Assembly: GCA_037893225.1 (NCBI GenBank)
Contig: JAZGUH010000156.1
Location: forward strand, 248,001-312,000
Source of the DNA: Hippasteria phrygiana
Lineage: Eukaryota > Echinodermata > Asteroidea > Valvatida > Goniasteridae
Length of the DNA: 64,000 nt
Reading direction: 5' to 3'
In this document: one piece after another, positions 1 through 11,317 of the stretch
Layout: each line of letters begins with the position of its first letter
How positions within the stretch are numbered: position 1 is the stretch's first letter
Notes under the pieces: model-generated
What the model saw: only the letters and a program-made list of their open reading frames with translations
Database searches by the model: none
What the model was told of the DNA's origin: nothing
Made by a program: the position numbers and the translations under genes

Positions 1-47
1 CATGTAAAACGCAATGACCCATAAAATGTATATGAAAAGGGGAATTA

Positions 48-140
48 TTGGGGGGGGGGGACACTGCCACAGCCGTCCCCTCCCCCAAAAATATTGGGGG
101 GGGGACGTGTCCCCCTCCCCGTCTCCCCGGGATCGCCGCC
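48..140. repeat. G/C-run low-complexity patch
   Basis: Two runs of about ten G alternate with C-rich stretches. The layout resembles the G-run-bearing hAT-like MITEs elsewhere in this window (13351, 45843, 60694), but I see no clear terminal repeats here. Short open frames across it are compositional artefacts. Confidence 0.4.
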
Positions 141-179
141 CATGCACATCAACGAGTCTACAAAGTTTTTATGACAGCA

Positions 180-560
180 CAGCAAATAAAACTTTCCAAA
201 ACTAGCAACATTTCTTACAATTTCAAGTTCACGATAAAACCCTGACATAATTTACATTTTAATCAAACTAGGTTTAACTTTCTCAAACTACACAATGTAA
301 TATAATGGCTGGATAAAAAGAAAATAATAGCGAGGAAAGTGAGTACTTTTGGAATGCCTTGAACAGCCTACATTCGTCATATGCTCAATTTGAGGCGGAT
401 TGCATCTATCACACTACCAATTAAGTTTTTTCTTTGCCCGTTGACTGTTGTAATTTAAGCTCTTGCATCCCTTTATTAACTATAAAATCCATTTAAAGGA
501 AAAACCTATTTGTATTATTGTTATAGTCGCCTATGATAACGGAAACACAGATCTGGAAAA
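180..560. repeat. Segmental paralog of 51640-52000
   Basis: This non-coding block shares scattered long matches with 51640-52000, including the words around 'ataatggctgg', 'gagtacttttg' and 'ctatcaca'. The order and orientation are the same, and in both places the repeat-protein gene follows on the minus strand. I read it as the downstream (3') flank of an old segmental duplication that includes that gene. Confidence 0.55.
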
Positions 561-605
561 TGTTTCTAGACCACCAAGATTTTGAAACACATCACAGATA
601 ATATA

Positions 606-1190
606 GGTTTTCCCGGACGATTTCGGAAAATGTGCACATCAATTTGTAAAGGATGCATACTTTTCGTGCGAAATAGAATGAACATTCACAATCCCGTTTT
701 CTATTTAATAATCGATAATTCTATTTCCATCAAGGTGCATTCAGACGTAAAAAATCAGCGTGCGATTTCCCGACTGCACTGAATTTAGTATATTGGTAAT
801 TCATTTTAGCGCGAATTCGAATGCACATCCGGAATCCTGTTTTCCTTTTAATTTATCATCAATCTATTTCGCTAAATGTGCAGCCGATTTCCCGCGCATT
901 GTTTTTTAACGTATGCCTGGTCAAGCATTGTAATTCTCAGACATATCTCCCTCGATGTCTTGGTAGACAGGTCATTGACGGATAGACAACCGAACTGATA
1001 AAATGAGAGAGAACTTTAAGAAATACAGAAGGACATTAAAATACAATGAAGACAAAGAACCAGCAATAAAAAAAGAACACACACATCTATGACCAATAAG
1101 GCCTACAATACATTGATTGATTAATGAATCAATCAAAGTCATGAATTTTATATATAGGCCTATATATAGTTTATATTAACTGATTTGGGA
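606..1190. mobile_element. Truncated Tc1/mariner-like element, non-autonomous
   Basis: It starts after a TA with the terminal motif GGTTTTCCCGGACGATTTCG, the same end as the transposase-bearing element at 58487-60576. It then follows that element's left 340 bp and its right-interior sequence around 'tctccctcgatgtcttgg' and 'gataaaatgagagag'. The transposase part is missing, and I could not find the right terminal repeat, so the copy looks internally deleted and 3' truncated. The right limit is approximate. Confidence 0.6.
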
Positions 1191-1507
1191 ACTTCAGAAG
1201 AATCAAAATTAATACAATGATTGCATCAATTTGTCAGTTTCAGTTGTTTCAAATGTCTCATTATACAGGGTGTCCCAAAAAAAATGTCCAGGCCAAACCA
1301 GGCAACCCCAGAATCTAGATTTCGACAGATCCTGATGCGGGAACTTCTTACATGAAAAATAGTCTTATTTCATCAAAATCAGTCAAGCCAATCAGAAGTT
1401 ATGTCATTTTGTGTGCAGCAAGGTCAGCCCCCATACAACTAGGAGTGACTGACTGTGACTTTTTACATGTTTCATTCCAAGAAGCTGTCCGTCTGTGGTT
1501 ATAGCAG

Positions 1508-2024
1508 CCCAGTCATGAAGGGAATCTCTCTGATCGTTTCTTCAGTCTGAAGTAAACTCCCTGGGTGGATGGTCTTTTGCTGCATAGTGTTCTGTTTGTT
1601 GATGCACCCGTTCAGAGGAAACTTTGCCTCATCACCACAGATAAACCGTCGTCGCACAGCAGTGAACCATCTTGAATACCGCATCCTCCGCTCTGGATCA
1701 CCTGGAGCTAAGCCATGCCTGGTCAGGACTTTGTAGGGATGGAATTTTACCTCTGCTGCCATTCGTGAAAGGGACGACTTTCGAATGTGCAGTTGGTTGC
1801 GCCTGGCTGATTGTCTTGGGTCGTCTTCCATGCTGGCTCGAAACTGTGCCAGGTGCCATGATTTCCATACTTTGCCACATTTCGCTTGACTGTTCGTCCA
1901 ACAGGTGGGTCCCTGTTAGGAAATCTCTGCTGGAAACTTCGATTGTTTGGGAAACATCCCGAGTTTCATGGAAGGTTTTGACCATAAAGACTCGCTGCTC
2001 AGTTGTGAACTGTTGGCCAACCAT
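1508..2024 (-). pseudogene. Transposase fragment (Tc1/mariner superfamily, HTH plus first Asp)
   Basis: The minus-strand reading starts MVGQQFTTEQRVFMVKTF, a typical transposase helix-turn-helix opening. It shifts frame near 1830 and continues through HPYKVLTRHGLAPGD to GDEAKFPLNGCINKQN. The last motif matches the segment around the first catalytic aspartate in mariner/IS3EU-type transposases. The reading then degenerates and the DDE remainder is absent. It lies inside the fold-back element and is not expected to make an active enzyme. Confidence 0.65.
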
Positions 2025-2089
2025 CTTGGCATTGGGGCAATCAAAAGAAGTTCTCCACTACAATAGGTATGCATGGACACACGAGCACG

Positions 2090-2400
2090 GAAGACGACCC
2101 AAGACAATGAATCATCCATGCGTAACCAACTACACATTCGAAAGTCGTCCTTTTCATGTATGGCAGCAGAGGTAAAATTCCATCCCTACAAAGTCCTGAC
2201 CAGGCATGGCTTAGCTCCAGGTGATCCAGAGCGGAGGATGTGGTATTCGAGATGGTTCACTGCTGCGCGACGACGATTTATCTGTGGTGATGAGGCAAAG
2301 TTTCCTCTGAACAGGTGCATCAACAAACAGAACACTAGAGCCTATGCAGCAAAAGACCATCCACCCAGGGAGTTTACTTCAGACTCAAGAACCGATCAGA
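2090..2400 (+). pseudogene. Second, inverted copy of the transposase middle segment
   Basis: This is the plus-strand mirror of 1508-1831: it again reads through EVKFHPYKVLTRHGLAPGD and GDEAKFPLNRCINKQN with a few substitutions. It lies in the right arm of the fold-back element. It has no start or catalytic remainder of its own. Confidence 0.65.
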
Positions 2401-2894
2401 GAGATTCCCTTCATGACTGGGCTGCTATAATCACAGACGGACAACTTCTTGGAATGACAAATTTAAAAGTCACAGTCAGTCACTCCTAGTTGGGGGATGA
2501 CCTTGCTGCACAAAAAATGACATAATTTCTGATTGGCTTTGACTGATTTTGATGAAAAAAGGACTATTTTCCATGTAAGAAGTTCCCGCATCAGGATCTG
2601 TCGAAACCTACATTCTGAGGTTGCCTGGTTTGGCCTGGACATTTTTTTGGGACACCCTGTATAATTATTTGGGTTTTTTCAAACTGGCAATATCTAAACA
2701 TCATCAAAATTATTTAAACATAACAAATTATTGTAAAACACCATGATTTGTGGTTCACCGTTTTTAAACCGCAATTAGACACGCCCGGTGTGAAATGATT
2801 ATTCGACTGCATGGATATCCGATTCTTTACCAGTGATGAATTGCAACACAATTATGCTTTTATAATCACTCGCACAAAGTTTGACAATGAGATA

Positions 2895-2950
2895 ACCTTT
2901 AACCTCATCCCAAACCACCCCTAACTCTAACCCCAACCCTAACCCTATTT
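2895..2950. repeat. Degenerate telomere-like CCCTAA tract
   Basis: About 55 bp of imperfect CCCTAA/CCCCAA words occur inside an ordinary AT-rich intergenic stretch. It could be a short interstitial telomeric repeat or chance enrichment. Confidence 0.4.
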
Positions 2951-3132
2951 CTCACCGAAATCCTCACCCTCATTACCTATGTTTACCATTGCTTTGTATA
3001 CCGAAAGTATACCAAAGCATGCGCAGTATAACCAAGAAGTCGGATTTTTCGTGAGTCTAATATTCACGCGCCACCGGAACAAAATACCTGTCTTTCGTAG
3101 ACTTATACAAAAATACTGCTTGTACGATAATG

Positions 3133-3158
3133 TCCCCCCCCCCCCCCCCCCCCCCCCA
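3133..3158. repeat. Poly-C run (about 26 nt)
   Basis: An uninterrupted C homopolymer about 150 bp beyond the 3' end of the repeat-protein gene. Its length is likely unstable or poorly assembled. Confidence 0.8.
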
Positions 3159-3305
3159 GAGCTGTAAGTCGCTGCTCATCAGCGCAGGATCAATCTAGTT
3201 TGTGTGCAGCCCCGCATCAGGACGATTAACGTTGTATATACACCTTTATATACTCATAGTACACGACTACACTTCTTAAAACAATGAAATTTCTATCTGC
3301 GCAAC

Positions 3306-5378
3306 TTAGTCACGGAAAAGCAACTCATTAACAAAACTGCCAGCAACAGACGCGACCACGCCACCAACGGCAGCCCCAAGAATCGGTACTGGGATAAGCA
3401 TTTGACCCACAACTGACCCAACTGATTGGTACCACACATTCAAAGCTGCTGTCGCGATATGTTTCTTTACTTCTTGACTGAACGATGTACTTGAAATTTC
3501 TCCTTTGTTTTTCATAGCGTAGGCATTCGTGATAGCATAGACTGCGAATCCTCCCTCAATAACTACAGAAATACCAATGCCTATGGCCTCACCCTTGATT
3601 ACTTGTCCAAGTGTCTTTTTAGTTTGGGCAACAGCTTTAGCCCCTTTCTCAACTACAACTTCGACCCCTCCCTCAACAGCCTTTCTTGTTATTTTCGTTC
3701 CGTCTTTCAAAGTGTGCGTAACGGCTTTTGCCCCTTCTCCCCCTAAAGTCGTTATCCCTATCTTTTCAGCCCCCTTCTCAACTACAACTCCCGCCCCCTT
3801 TCCTGCAACAACCTTTCCTGTTACTTTCGTTCCATCTTTCATGATAACCTGTCCAGCGGCTTTCGATGCGTTTTTTGCTGTCATTTTGGTCATCTGTTCT
3901 GCCCCTTCTCTCCCAACGACCGTCGCCGTCTTTTCAACCCCCTTCCTTGCAACAGCCTTTACTGTTACTTTCGTTCCATCTTTCATGATAACCTGTCCAG
4001 CGGCTTTCGATGCGCTTTTTGCTGTCATTTTGGTCATCTGTTCTGCCCCTTCTCTCCCTATGGCCGTCGCCGTATTTTCAACCCCCTTCCTTGCAACAGC
4101 CTTTACTGTTACTTTCGTTCCATCTTTCATGATAACCTGTCCAGCGGCTTTCGATGCGTTTTTTGCTGTCATTTTGGTCATCTGTTCTGCCCCTTCTCTC
4201 CCTATGGCTGTCGCCGTCTTTTCAACCCCCTTCCTTGCAACAGCCTTTACTGTTACTTTCGTTCCATCTTTCATGATAACCTGTCCAGCGGCTTTCGATG
4301 CGTTTTTTGCTGTCATTTTGGTCATCTGTTCTGCCCCTTCTCTCCCAACGACCGTCGCCGTCTTTTCAACCCCCTTCCTTGCAACAGCCTTTACTGTTAC
4401 TTTCGTTCCATCTTTCATGATAACCTGTCCAGCGGCTTTCGATGCGCTTTTTGCTGTCATTTTGGTCATCTGTTCTGCCCCTTCTCTCCCTATGGCCGTC
4501 GCCGTATTTTCAACCCCCTTCCTTGCAACAGCCTTTACTGTTACATTCGTTCCATCTTTCATGATAACCTGTCCAGCGGCTTTCGATGCCTTTTTTGCTG
4601 TCATTTTGGTCATCTGTTCTGCCCCTTTTCTCCCTATGGCCGTCGCCGTCTTTTCAACCCCCTTCCTTGCAACAGCCTTTACTGTTACATTCGTTCCATC
4701 TTTCATGATAACCTGTCCAGCGGCTTTTGATACGTTTTTTGCTGTCATTTTGGTCATCTGTTTTGCCCCTTCTCTCCCTACGGCCGTCGCCGTCTTTTCA
4801 ACTCCCTTCCTTGCAACATCCTTTCCTATTACATTTGTTCCACCTTCCACAACAACCTGTAATGCTTCTTTTATGGCAATTTCAATACTGGCCTCCTTCG
4901 CTGTCTGCGTGGCAGTCATTTTAACCACTTTAGAAACAGCACCTTTCGCCTGACGCTGCGCCAGATTTTGAATTCCCCACTTTGCCAATGATATCACGCC
5001 GTTTTTGCAAAGAGGTGCCACAATACGGTCTTTTAGCAGCTTTCGAGCAGTCTTTATTCCGTATTTAACAGCGTGCTTTATCAGCTTGTTCAATCTCTCA
5101 TCATTTATGGTCAATTCATTCAACTTCATAAAAAAACATGTGACAGCTTCAATTGCTATTTCTTCCAACCTATCTCCAAAAGTGGAAAGTGCTCCCTCCG
5201 CATGTTTGATTAACGCTGCACCTACTGCCTTGATAAACTCGTCTACCGCTACCTGAAACCCATGAGCTTCCCAATCATCTTTTAATTTCTTCCAAGTCTC
5301 ATCGCTACTCATCTTGATCATGACAGCTTCCACAGCTTGCATTCCCCTCTCGGCCAATACACCAGCCAGATCGTCCAT
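3306..5378 (-). CDS. Unrecognised repeat protein with seven 48-residue repeats
   Basis: This 690-codon uninterrupted frame ends in TAA at 3306-3308. I start it at the first ATG (5376-5378, reading MDDLAGVLAERG). The frame is open 29 codons further up without an ATG, and a good splice acceptor (pyrimidine-rich, ending CCTCCACAG) lies just upstream, so a short 5' exon is possible. The first 170 or so residues are charged and look helical (for example WKKLKDDWEAHGFQVAVDEF). Then come seven tandem 48-residue repeats built on KDGTxVTVKAVARKGVE and GREGAEQMTKMTAK, rich in K, A, G, T and V. The last 60 or so residues contain a hydrophobic glycine-zipper stretch (SVGSVVGQMLIPVPILGAAV and onward) that could enter a membrane. 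There is no signal peptide. I do not recognise the family and assign no function. A dead paralog lies at 52451-57154. Confidence 0.7.
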   Translation of the reverse strand: MDDLAGVLAERGMQAVEAVMIKMSSDETWKKLKDDWEAHGFQVAVDEFIKAVGAALIKHAEGALSTFGDRLEEIAIEAVTCFFMKLNELTINDERLNKLIKHAVKYGIKTARKLLKDRIVAPLCKNGVISLAKWGIQNLAQRQAKGAVSKVVKMTATQTAKEASIEIAIKEALQVVVEGGTNVIGKDVARKGVEKTATAVGREGAKQMTKMTAKNVSKAAGQVIMKDGTNVTVKAVARKGVEKTATAIGRKGAEQMTKMTAKKASKAAGQVIMKDGTNVTVKAVARKGVENTATAIGREGAEQMTKMTAKSASKAAGQVIMKDGTKVTVKAVARKGVEKTATVVGREGAEQMTKMTAKNASKAAGQVIMKDGTKVTVKAVARKGVEKTATAIGREGAEQMTKMTAKNASKAAGQVIMKDGTKVTVKAVARKGVENTATAIGREGAEQMTKMTAKSASKAAGQVIMKDGTKVTVKAVARKGVEKTATVVGREGAEQMTKMTAKNASKAAGQVIMKDGTKVTGKVVAGKGAGVVVEKGAEKIGITTLGGEGAKAVTHTLKDGTKITRKAVEGGVEVVVEKGAKAVAQTKKTLGQVIKGEAIGIGISVVIEGGFAVYAITNAYAMKNKGEISSTSFSQEVKKHIATAALNVWYQSVGSVVGQMLIPVPILGAAVGGVVASVAGSFVNELLFRD
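3830..4845 (-). repeat. 144-bp coding tandem repeat array with 432-bp higher-order unit
   Basis: The word 'tttcatgataacctgtccag' recurs every 144 bp, near 3837, 3981, 4125, 4269, 4413, 4557 and 4701. Variants alternate in a three-unit order: repeats 2-4 and 5-7 of the protein share the same ENTAT/KSASK and TVVGREG variants in the same positions. The array therefore grew at least once by duplicating a 432-bp block. Period 144 keeps the reading frame. Confidence 0.9.
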
Positions 5379-5539
5379 GTCTTCTGCCTTCTCGATATTC
5401 TGTGGAGGGGTGTTAATTTTAGTTATACTGCTTTGGTTTTCAAGTGTTGTACAGTATTGATTCACCCCAAATCAAATGTAAAAGACAGAGTTAACATTTA
5501 AGTTTGAACCTATCCCCACTTGACTTGACAATAATTATA

Positions 5540-6130
5540 GGTTTTCCAGGACGATTTCGCAAAATGTGCATTTGAATTTGCAAAACTTGAATTCCATTTC
5601 GTGCTGATTTTAAAAACGACGTATATCCGGGTTTCATTTTCGCAAAAACTAGCATTCGATTTAATCTTGTATCAAATAAATGAATGTGCATAACGTTTCG
5701 TTTAAACGATTACAAATAAGTGATTAAAGTCCTCTCTCATTTTATCAGTCAATGACCTGTATACCATGTACCAAGACATCGAGGGAGATATGTCTGAGAA
5801 CTCCTATGCTTGACCAGGCATGCATTAAAAACACCGCGCGGGAAATCGGCTGCACATTTAGCGAAATAGATTGATGATAAATTAAAAGGAAAACAGGACT
5901 GCAAATGTGCATTCGAATTCGCGCTAAAATAAATTACCAATATACTAAATGCAGTGCACATTCGGGAAATCGTACGCTGATTGTTTATGACTGAATGCAC
6001 CTTTATGGAAATAGAATTATCAATTGTTAAATAGAAAACGGGATTGTGAACGTTCATTCTAAGTCGCACTAAAACGAATGTATCTTTTACAAATTGATGT
6101 GCACATTTTGCGAAATAGCCCGGGAAAACC
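5540..6130. mobile_element. Tc1/mariner-like MITE, 591 bp
   Basis: The ends are GGTTTTCCAGGACGATTTCG and its inverted counterpart (ending CGGGAAAACC), flanked by TA. It matches both ends of the 58487-60576 element in reverse orientation with the transposase removed. It sits about 160 bp upstream of the repeat-protein gene start, so it may supply promoter sequence. Confidence 0.8.
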
Positions 6131-6297
6131 TATATTACAATAGAATGCTTGAAAACACTTACTGGGCTGTGTCTCTTCCCCTTTCTGCCAGCAGTCGTAG
6201 CTGGTTCAACAACTTCGATATCCCCAGGTCATCTGTGGACAGTGGACGTACATGCAGAATAAATTAAACTGATGATTGCCAAGTCCATGCTGCTATT

Positions 6298-6654
6298 TGG
6301 GCCAATTTCACAGAGCTGCTTCAGCAAAAAATTGCCTAAACGTAACAATTGCAAACATAAAAAAACAGAACAACATGTACTGAATTACGAAATACCTTAA
6401 TTGACTGTAAGTAAATAGTAGTCTCAAGCACCCTGTGAAATCGTGGCACCAGTCATTTTCAAGAAAAGTGGAATTTGTGTAACAATTGCCAGCGATGGTC
6501 GGCCGACCATCGTTGGAAAACAAACTTTTCGCCGACCTGACGTCTATAAATTGCTCCGTTTTATCGGAAGTAGGGTCAGGAAACCAGACAAGAACAGCAC
6601 CAAAAAAAGCTTAAGCAAGTTTTTCTGCTGATGCAGCTCTATCAGATGGGCCCC
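6298..6654. mobile_element. MITE of the GGGCCAATTTCA family, about 357 bp
   Basis: The left end GGGCCAATTTCACAGAGCTG pairs imperfectly with the inverted right end (CAGCTCTATCAGATGGGCCC). The same terminal family bounds 62754-63376. An exact 20-bp palindrome centred on 'ggtcggccgacc' lies inside at 6493-6512. No coding sequence is seen. Confidence 0.65.
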
Positions 6655-7305
6655 TGGACTCATAATTTCCTAATCCACTTTTGTTAGTCCTCACAATATT
6701 GTGAGAAAATTGTAAAATTTTGTATGTTTTTATCAATTAATTGTGCCTGTATGTGATTTTTTCTTATATTATTTATGTGTAATACGTTATTTATCTGTAA
6801 TTTACCAATGTTTCCATTTATTTTTCTAATGATCTCTATTTGTTATCCATTTTTGCTTTCATTAGATTATTTATTTATTGTCAACAATTTTAATGTTTAA
6901 GCGATTATTCCATGTCCTTTTAAGATAATTGCTATTTATCTGTATTTTACCAATGAGCTTTTAATTGATGTCTTTTAATAGATTTAATTTAAAAAAGAAA
7001 TATATAGATAAATATAAATAAATAGATTATTATAATTATTATTATTAATTGTTAGGATCATTTCGTATTGTTCAAACGAGCTGTCAGATTCGGATTCCCA
7101 AGATACGTATACATGCACTTGTAATACAGTTTGTGAACTTTTGAACTAATTTATCTTCTGTCGTTGAAAAAAAAAGGGTTTTGTAATCCCTTGCCATGCA
7201 CAGCCTTAAACAGACCAAGTAGGTCACCTGCAACTTCCATAGGGCAGGTGAAACAAGTAAGATACTGTACTTTATGTGATTGAGCAACGAGTATAATAAG
7301 GGCCA
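6655..7305. other. AT-rich intergenic stretch, no gene seen
   Basis: Strongly AT-rich sequence with many short ATTTAT/TTATTT words. It may be the decayed 3' tail of a retroelement, but there is no identifiable coding sequence or terminal repeat. Confidence 0.5.
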
Positions 7306-7307
7306 AG

Positions 7308-7360
7308 CAGTGGCGTAGCTAAGGGGGGCGTGGGGGTGCACCTCCCCCCCCCAAAAAATA
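7308..7360. mobile_element. hAT-like MITE end (CAGTGGCGTAGCTA), partial
   Basis: It starts CAGTGGCGTAGCTAAGG and runs into G and C runs, as in the complete elements at 9319 and 13351. No matching right end was found within 500 bp. The following stretch to 7856 has no supportable gene. Confidence 0.5.
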
Positions 7361-8060
7361 ATTGAGTGGCAGTTTTGGTGAGAGTACAATGTATAGCCTA
7401 CTCGAAAAAAAGAGTGAATTTTTTTTGGCGTAAAATTACTCTGCCGATAGAGTTACAAAGTTTCCATTTGTCTTCCCATAAAAAAGTGGGGTTGGAAACC
7501 AATTAATTTCTACTTCGAATTTTTAGTTCCCTAAAAACTGAAACGCAAGCTGCAATAATGCTGTTTGGCAACGCACGTGCACGTTTCACTTGATGAAGAT
7601 TGGTCGGGTCAGTCGGGTTAAAACCCTTTGTGTACGGAGGACGCCAAATGGCGCAAAAAACAGTGCCACCAGGCCGGATGACGTCTATTGACGCAATTTT
7701 CTGCATTTTCAATCCATTGTTGGATTAATGTGTTCGTTACGCTTGGCTGCACAAGCATTTTGTAGCCGTTTCGCTTGGCCGGCTGCAAAGCCGACACGGC
7801 ACCCCGGCTCCTCGCTGTAATTACCGTACTCAAGGAGTTAAATAGCTCGCTCAACTGACAATGACAATGACAATGACAATGAATTTTATTTCCATGTACA
7901 GCCTCTACTGAGGCAAAAGAGAACTTAAAAATTACAATTTAGAAAGATAATTACTAAGGTTAGTTACGATGATAAAAATAATTTAATTAAAAATAATACC
8001 AGAAAATATAAATAAAACACAACATTTACAAGACAAAACCGGAATAAATGCAATATTCAA

Positions 8061-11000
8061 CTAGGCACCAGTAAAAAAATAAAATAAGGAATTATAAAAC
8101 TTATCCATGATTTGAGAACAGAACTTTGCAAGTTTTTTAAGTTCTTGAAAGTTGGTTGTATTAAAAAGACGCGTCATTTTGAGGGTGTTGGGCTTATGAG
8201 AGTAATAGGGCTTGAGATATTTGGCTCGATCAGTGGCTGTCGATGGGCATTCAAACAGGTAGTGAAATCCATCACCTAATTTGTCTTGTTGGCACAATAC
8301 ACAAACTCGACAATCCCTACTTATATTTTGGAACCTACTACTAATGATAGGCAGCCTGTGGTTACCACATCTGAATTTACATAAGCTGATACGCTCACGC
8401 GCATCTAGTTTTACCAAGTAAGTTTCAAATCCAAGATCTTCTTTAAAAATTATATAATTAACACATTGACTGTTTTGATGAATTTGGGCATTCAGAGTTT
8501 GTGAACCGATATCGGATGACCTCAGGCTGATGGCATTTTTTAACCAAGTCCTATTAATAACAGTACCATTGTCCCAAAGGTTTGACATTCCCCATACTTC
8601 ACTTCCATAAAGTAACACTGGGGTAACCAGCTGATCGAACAGTTCTAGTTGTATATAAATGGGCAGACTAAGTTTCCTGGATTTGGTTATGAGGCTGCAA
8701 ATTGCTTTCCTAGCCTGATCAACCTGTTTAGCTTTAGCCTTATTAAACTTATTATTATAGTTAAAACAAGTTCCCAGGTAAACATATTCATCTACTACAT
8801 CAATATTAGCACCGTTAAATTTAAATACAGGGTGTTTTTTAACTTTCCCTCGTGAGAAAATAAGCACATTTGTCTTACATGTATTTACAGTGAGGCTCCA
8901 AAGATGACAGTATTCCTGAACAACCTCTAAGGCTTTCTGGAGATCAGCAGAAGTCTCGGCCATTATGATCGTATCATCAGCATACAATAATGTAAATAAC
9001 TTAAGAAAAAACTTCAACATCATCATCACTTAGGTAGCAATTAATATCATTGGATAGACTTTGTAACCCATTATAATGCTTACTAATGAATTGCTCAAAG
9101 TCATTCAAATATTTAAATAGCAAATAACAATGGGGAGAGATTTTCACCTTGTCTTATCCCTACATTGCAGTAAAAAAAATTGACTTTTCATGACCGTTAA
9201 TGACACAACATTTTGCTTGTTCATATATACATGTTATAAATAACAGTCACAATTTTCCCATTTATACTATTAGCAATTAACTTTGACCAAAGATGAGTTC
9301 TGCTAATAGAGTCAAAAGCAGCGGCGTAACTAGGGTTGAATTTGTATGGGGCACCTGGGAGTGCACCAATTTTTTAAGGGGGGCACCGAATGGCAACAGA
9401 TGTATTGTTTGTGTGCAATTCGAAATTTCAAATGGGGGGGGGGCACCCGGGGGGGGGGGGCACGGACCTCCGGTGGGGGCACGTGCCCCCCCCCCCCCCC
9501 CCCACCCCCCCCCCCCCCGTGTCCCCCCCCCCCCGTAGTTACGCCACTGGTCAAAAGCCTTTCTATAATCAATGAAGGCACAATTAATACGCTTTGTATT
9601 GTTCAAATAGAGATCAATAATTGAGTGCAAAACAAAACTATGATCCATTGTCGAATAACCTTCACGAAATCCAGCTTGTTCTTCACCGAGGGTTCCTGTG
9701 TTTTCTAAAAATACTGAAAGCCGGTCATTAATGACCGAAGTGAAAAATTTACCAATACAACTAAGCAAGGTGATCCCCCCTGTAATTGTCAGGATCAGAT
9801 GGAGAACCCTTTTTCTTAAAGATTGGTTTGATTAGTCCAATATATAGTCCACTCTGATGGGACAATACCAGATTCTATGACATCATTAAACAACTTCACA
9901 ATAGGGTCACGATACAGTCTGGGCTGTTTTTAAGAAACTCATTGATGATATCATCATTACCACTTGCTTTATTGTTTTTGAGCTTTTTGATTTGAGTCTT
10001 AATTTCTTCTTCCGAGAAGGCTCTATTTATTTCCTCATTAACCCTCCTACTATTTAAAAGGTAAAAATTAGTCAAAATTTTCTTCCACCTAGCTCCCCTG
10101 CTATACTTTTACACAGACATGATCAGATTACATGTGGTTTTGTACTATGGCAGAAGGGTAAAAAGCAATCACCTTGACTGATTACGCAATTTTCTGCGAA
10201 AATCCTTATTAAATTGTTTCTTTGCTTTGACAATACTGTCCTTATACCGTTTTCTTATATCATGAAAAATGTTCTTGCGATCATCAGTTTTGAATTTCTT
10301 AAATTTACTCTTGGCTTTGAAATAATCAGATCTTAACTTCTCACAATTCTTATCAAACCAGGGTAGATTGTAATTTCCTAGTTTGGTTTTTAATAGATGG
10401 AGCCTTTTTTAATGAGCTTAGCCACACCAATACTCAAGGCTGGAGAAAGGAGTATTTTGCACAAATTATCTGCAAGTTTGTCAACTGAACCCTGATCCAC
10501 ATTTCCTGGATTGACAGATTGAAGTACATCATTGAAATTGACCAAGTCATCATTACTGAAACCATTTTGATACAGGTCTGATACAGAATGATCCCACTGA
10601 ATTTGAAATAAAGAGTTTGGGGATGGATGTCTATTGATCTTAGCATCGGGCATGGCTGAAGTTGTGATTGGCAGAGACTTAAATTCAATGTCTACACAGA
10701 TGGGATTATGTTTGTCGGACATGAGTTTGTCAAAAATATCCACCTGAAAATTAGTAATTTTAGTCAACAGCTCAGGAGAGGCAATAACATAATCAATAGT
10801 ACTTGCATTATGACATGTACAATTTCCAGTAACACAATCATCACCAAAACGCCGTTAACAACATGAATGTCTAATGATTTGCAGAGATCGATCAATTTGT
10901 ATCCATTATTGACATATTGTTTGTGGCGGTATCACAATTATGCCTGTCTGTACATATACCGAGAGACTTCAGATCTTCCATAGAATTTGCAAACATTGTA

Positions 11001-11317
11001 TCATCAAAATAGTCACTACAATCAGTGTTGATAGGACAGTCTATTTCAACAAAATCACTCAGGTTACCAGTTCTAGCATTAAAGTCACCAACCAAGCAAA
11101 TAGGAACATCGAACATACTCTTAAAATTAACACAGTCATCTGCAATATCTTCAAAAACATCATTCTTGAAATATTTTGAACCTTCGTGGGGAATGTATAC
11201 AGCTCCAACGATGAATTCAAAACCAAAAGCTTGCTTATCAATCTTAAGCCACATGATTGAGTTACAGCTGGTCTCATTTAACACCTGAATATTATTGGCA
11301 AACTTGTCTTTGACCAT
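8061..11317 (-). pseudogene. LINE ORF2 remnant: endonuclease plus reverse transcriptase
   Basis: Separate open pieces at 10892-11317 (endonuclease), 10390-10767 (endonuclease end and linker), 9550-9768 (fingers and RT motif A, with EEQAGFREGYSTMDHS) and 8061-9029 (YADD motif through the C-terminal Cys motif) line up as one broken ORF2. A MITE at 9319-9549 splits the RT just after motif A. The 8061-9029 piece is the longest intact part (322 residues). No ORF1 is visible. Confidence 0.75.
9319..9549. mobile_element. hAT-like MITE inserted in LINE RT, 8-bp TSD
   Basis: The ends CAGCGGCGTAACTAGGG and inverted CAGTGGCGTAACTACGG bound 231 bp. The flanking octamer GTCAAAAG is repeated exactly (9311-9318 and 9550-9557). 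Removing the element and one octamer restores the RT reading 'RKAFDS', so this is a clean insertion. The interior is mostly G and C homopolymer runs. Confidence 0.88.

Larger units (their letters stand above)
1266..2659. mobile_element. Fold-back DNA transposon with duplicated transposase arms
   Basis: The element begins CAGGGTGTCCCAAAAAAAA and ends with the inverted complement, flanked by TA on both sides (1264-1265, 2660-2661). Arms of roughly 570 bp (about 1266-1830 and 2090-2659) are inverted copies of one another with few differences, around a spacer of about 260 bp. Each arm encodes the same middle portion of a Tc1/mariner-superfamily transposase, with the motif DEAKFPLN followed by NKQN, read outward on opposite strands. 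The spacer holds the N-terminal helix-turn-helix part on the minus strand. The element cannot encode a whole transposase, so it is probably non-autonomous. Confidence 0.8.

Noticed and set aside
3577..4953. 458-codon plus-strand open frame opposite the repeat-protein gene
   Set aside because: It is the mirror of the 144-bp repeats; period divisible by three keeps several frames open. The minus frame extends beyond the repeats into non-repetitive sequence and is conserved in the paralog, while this one is not.
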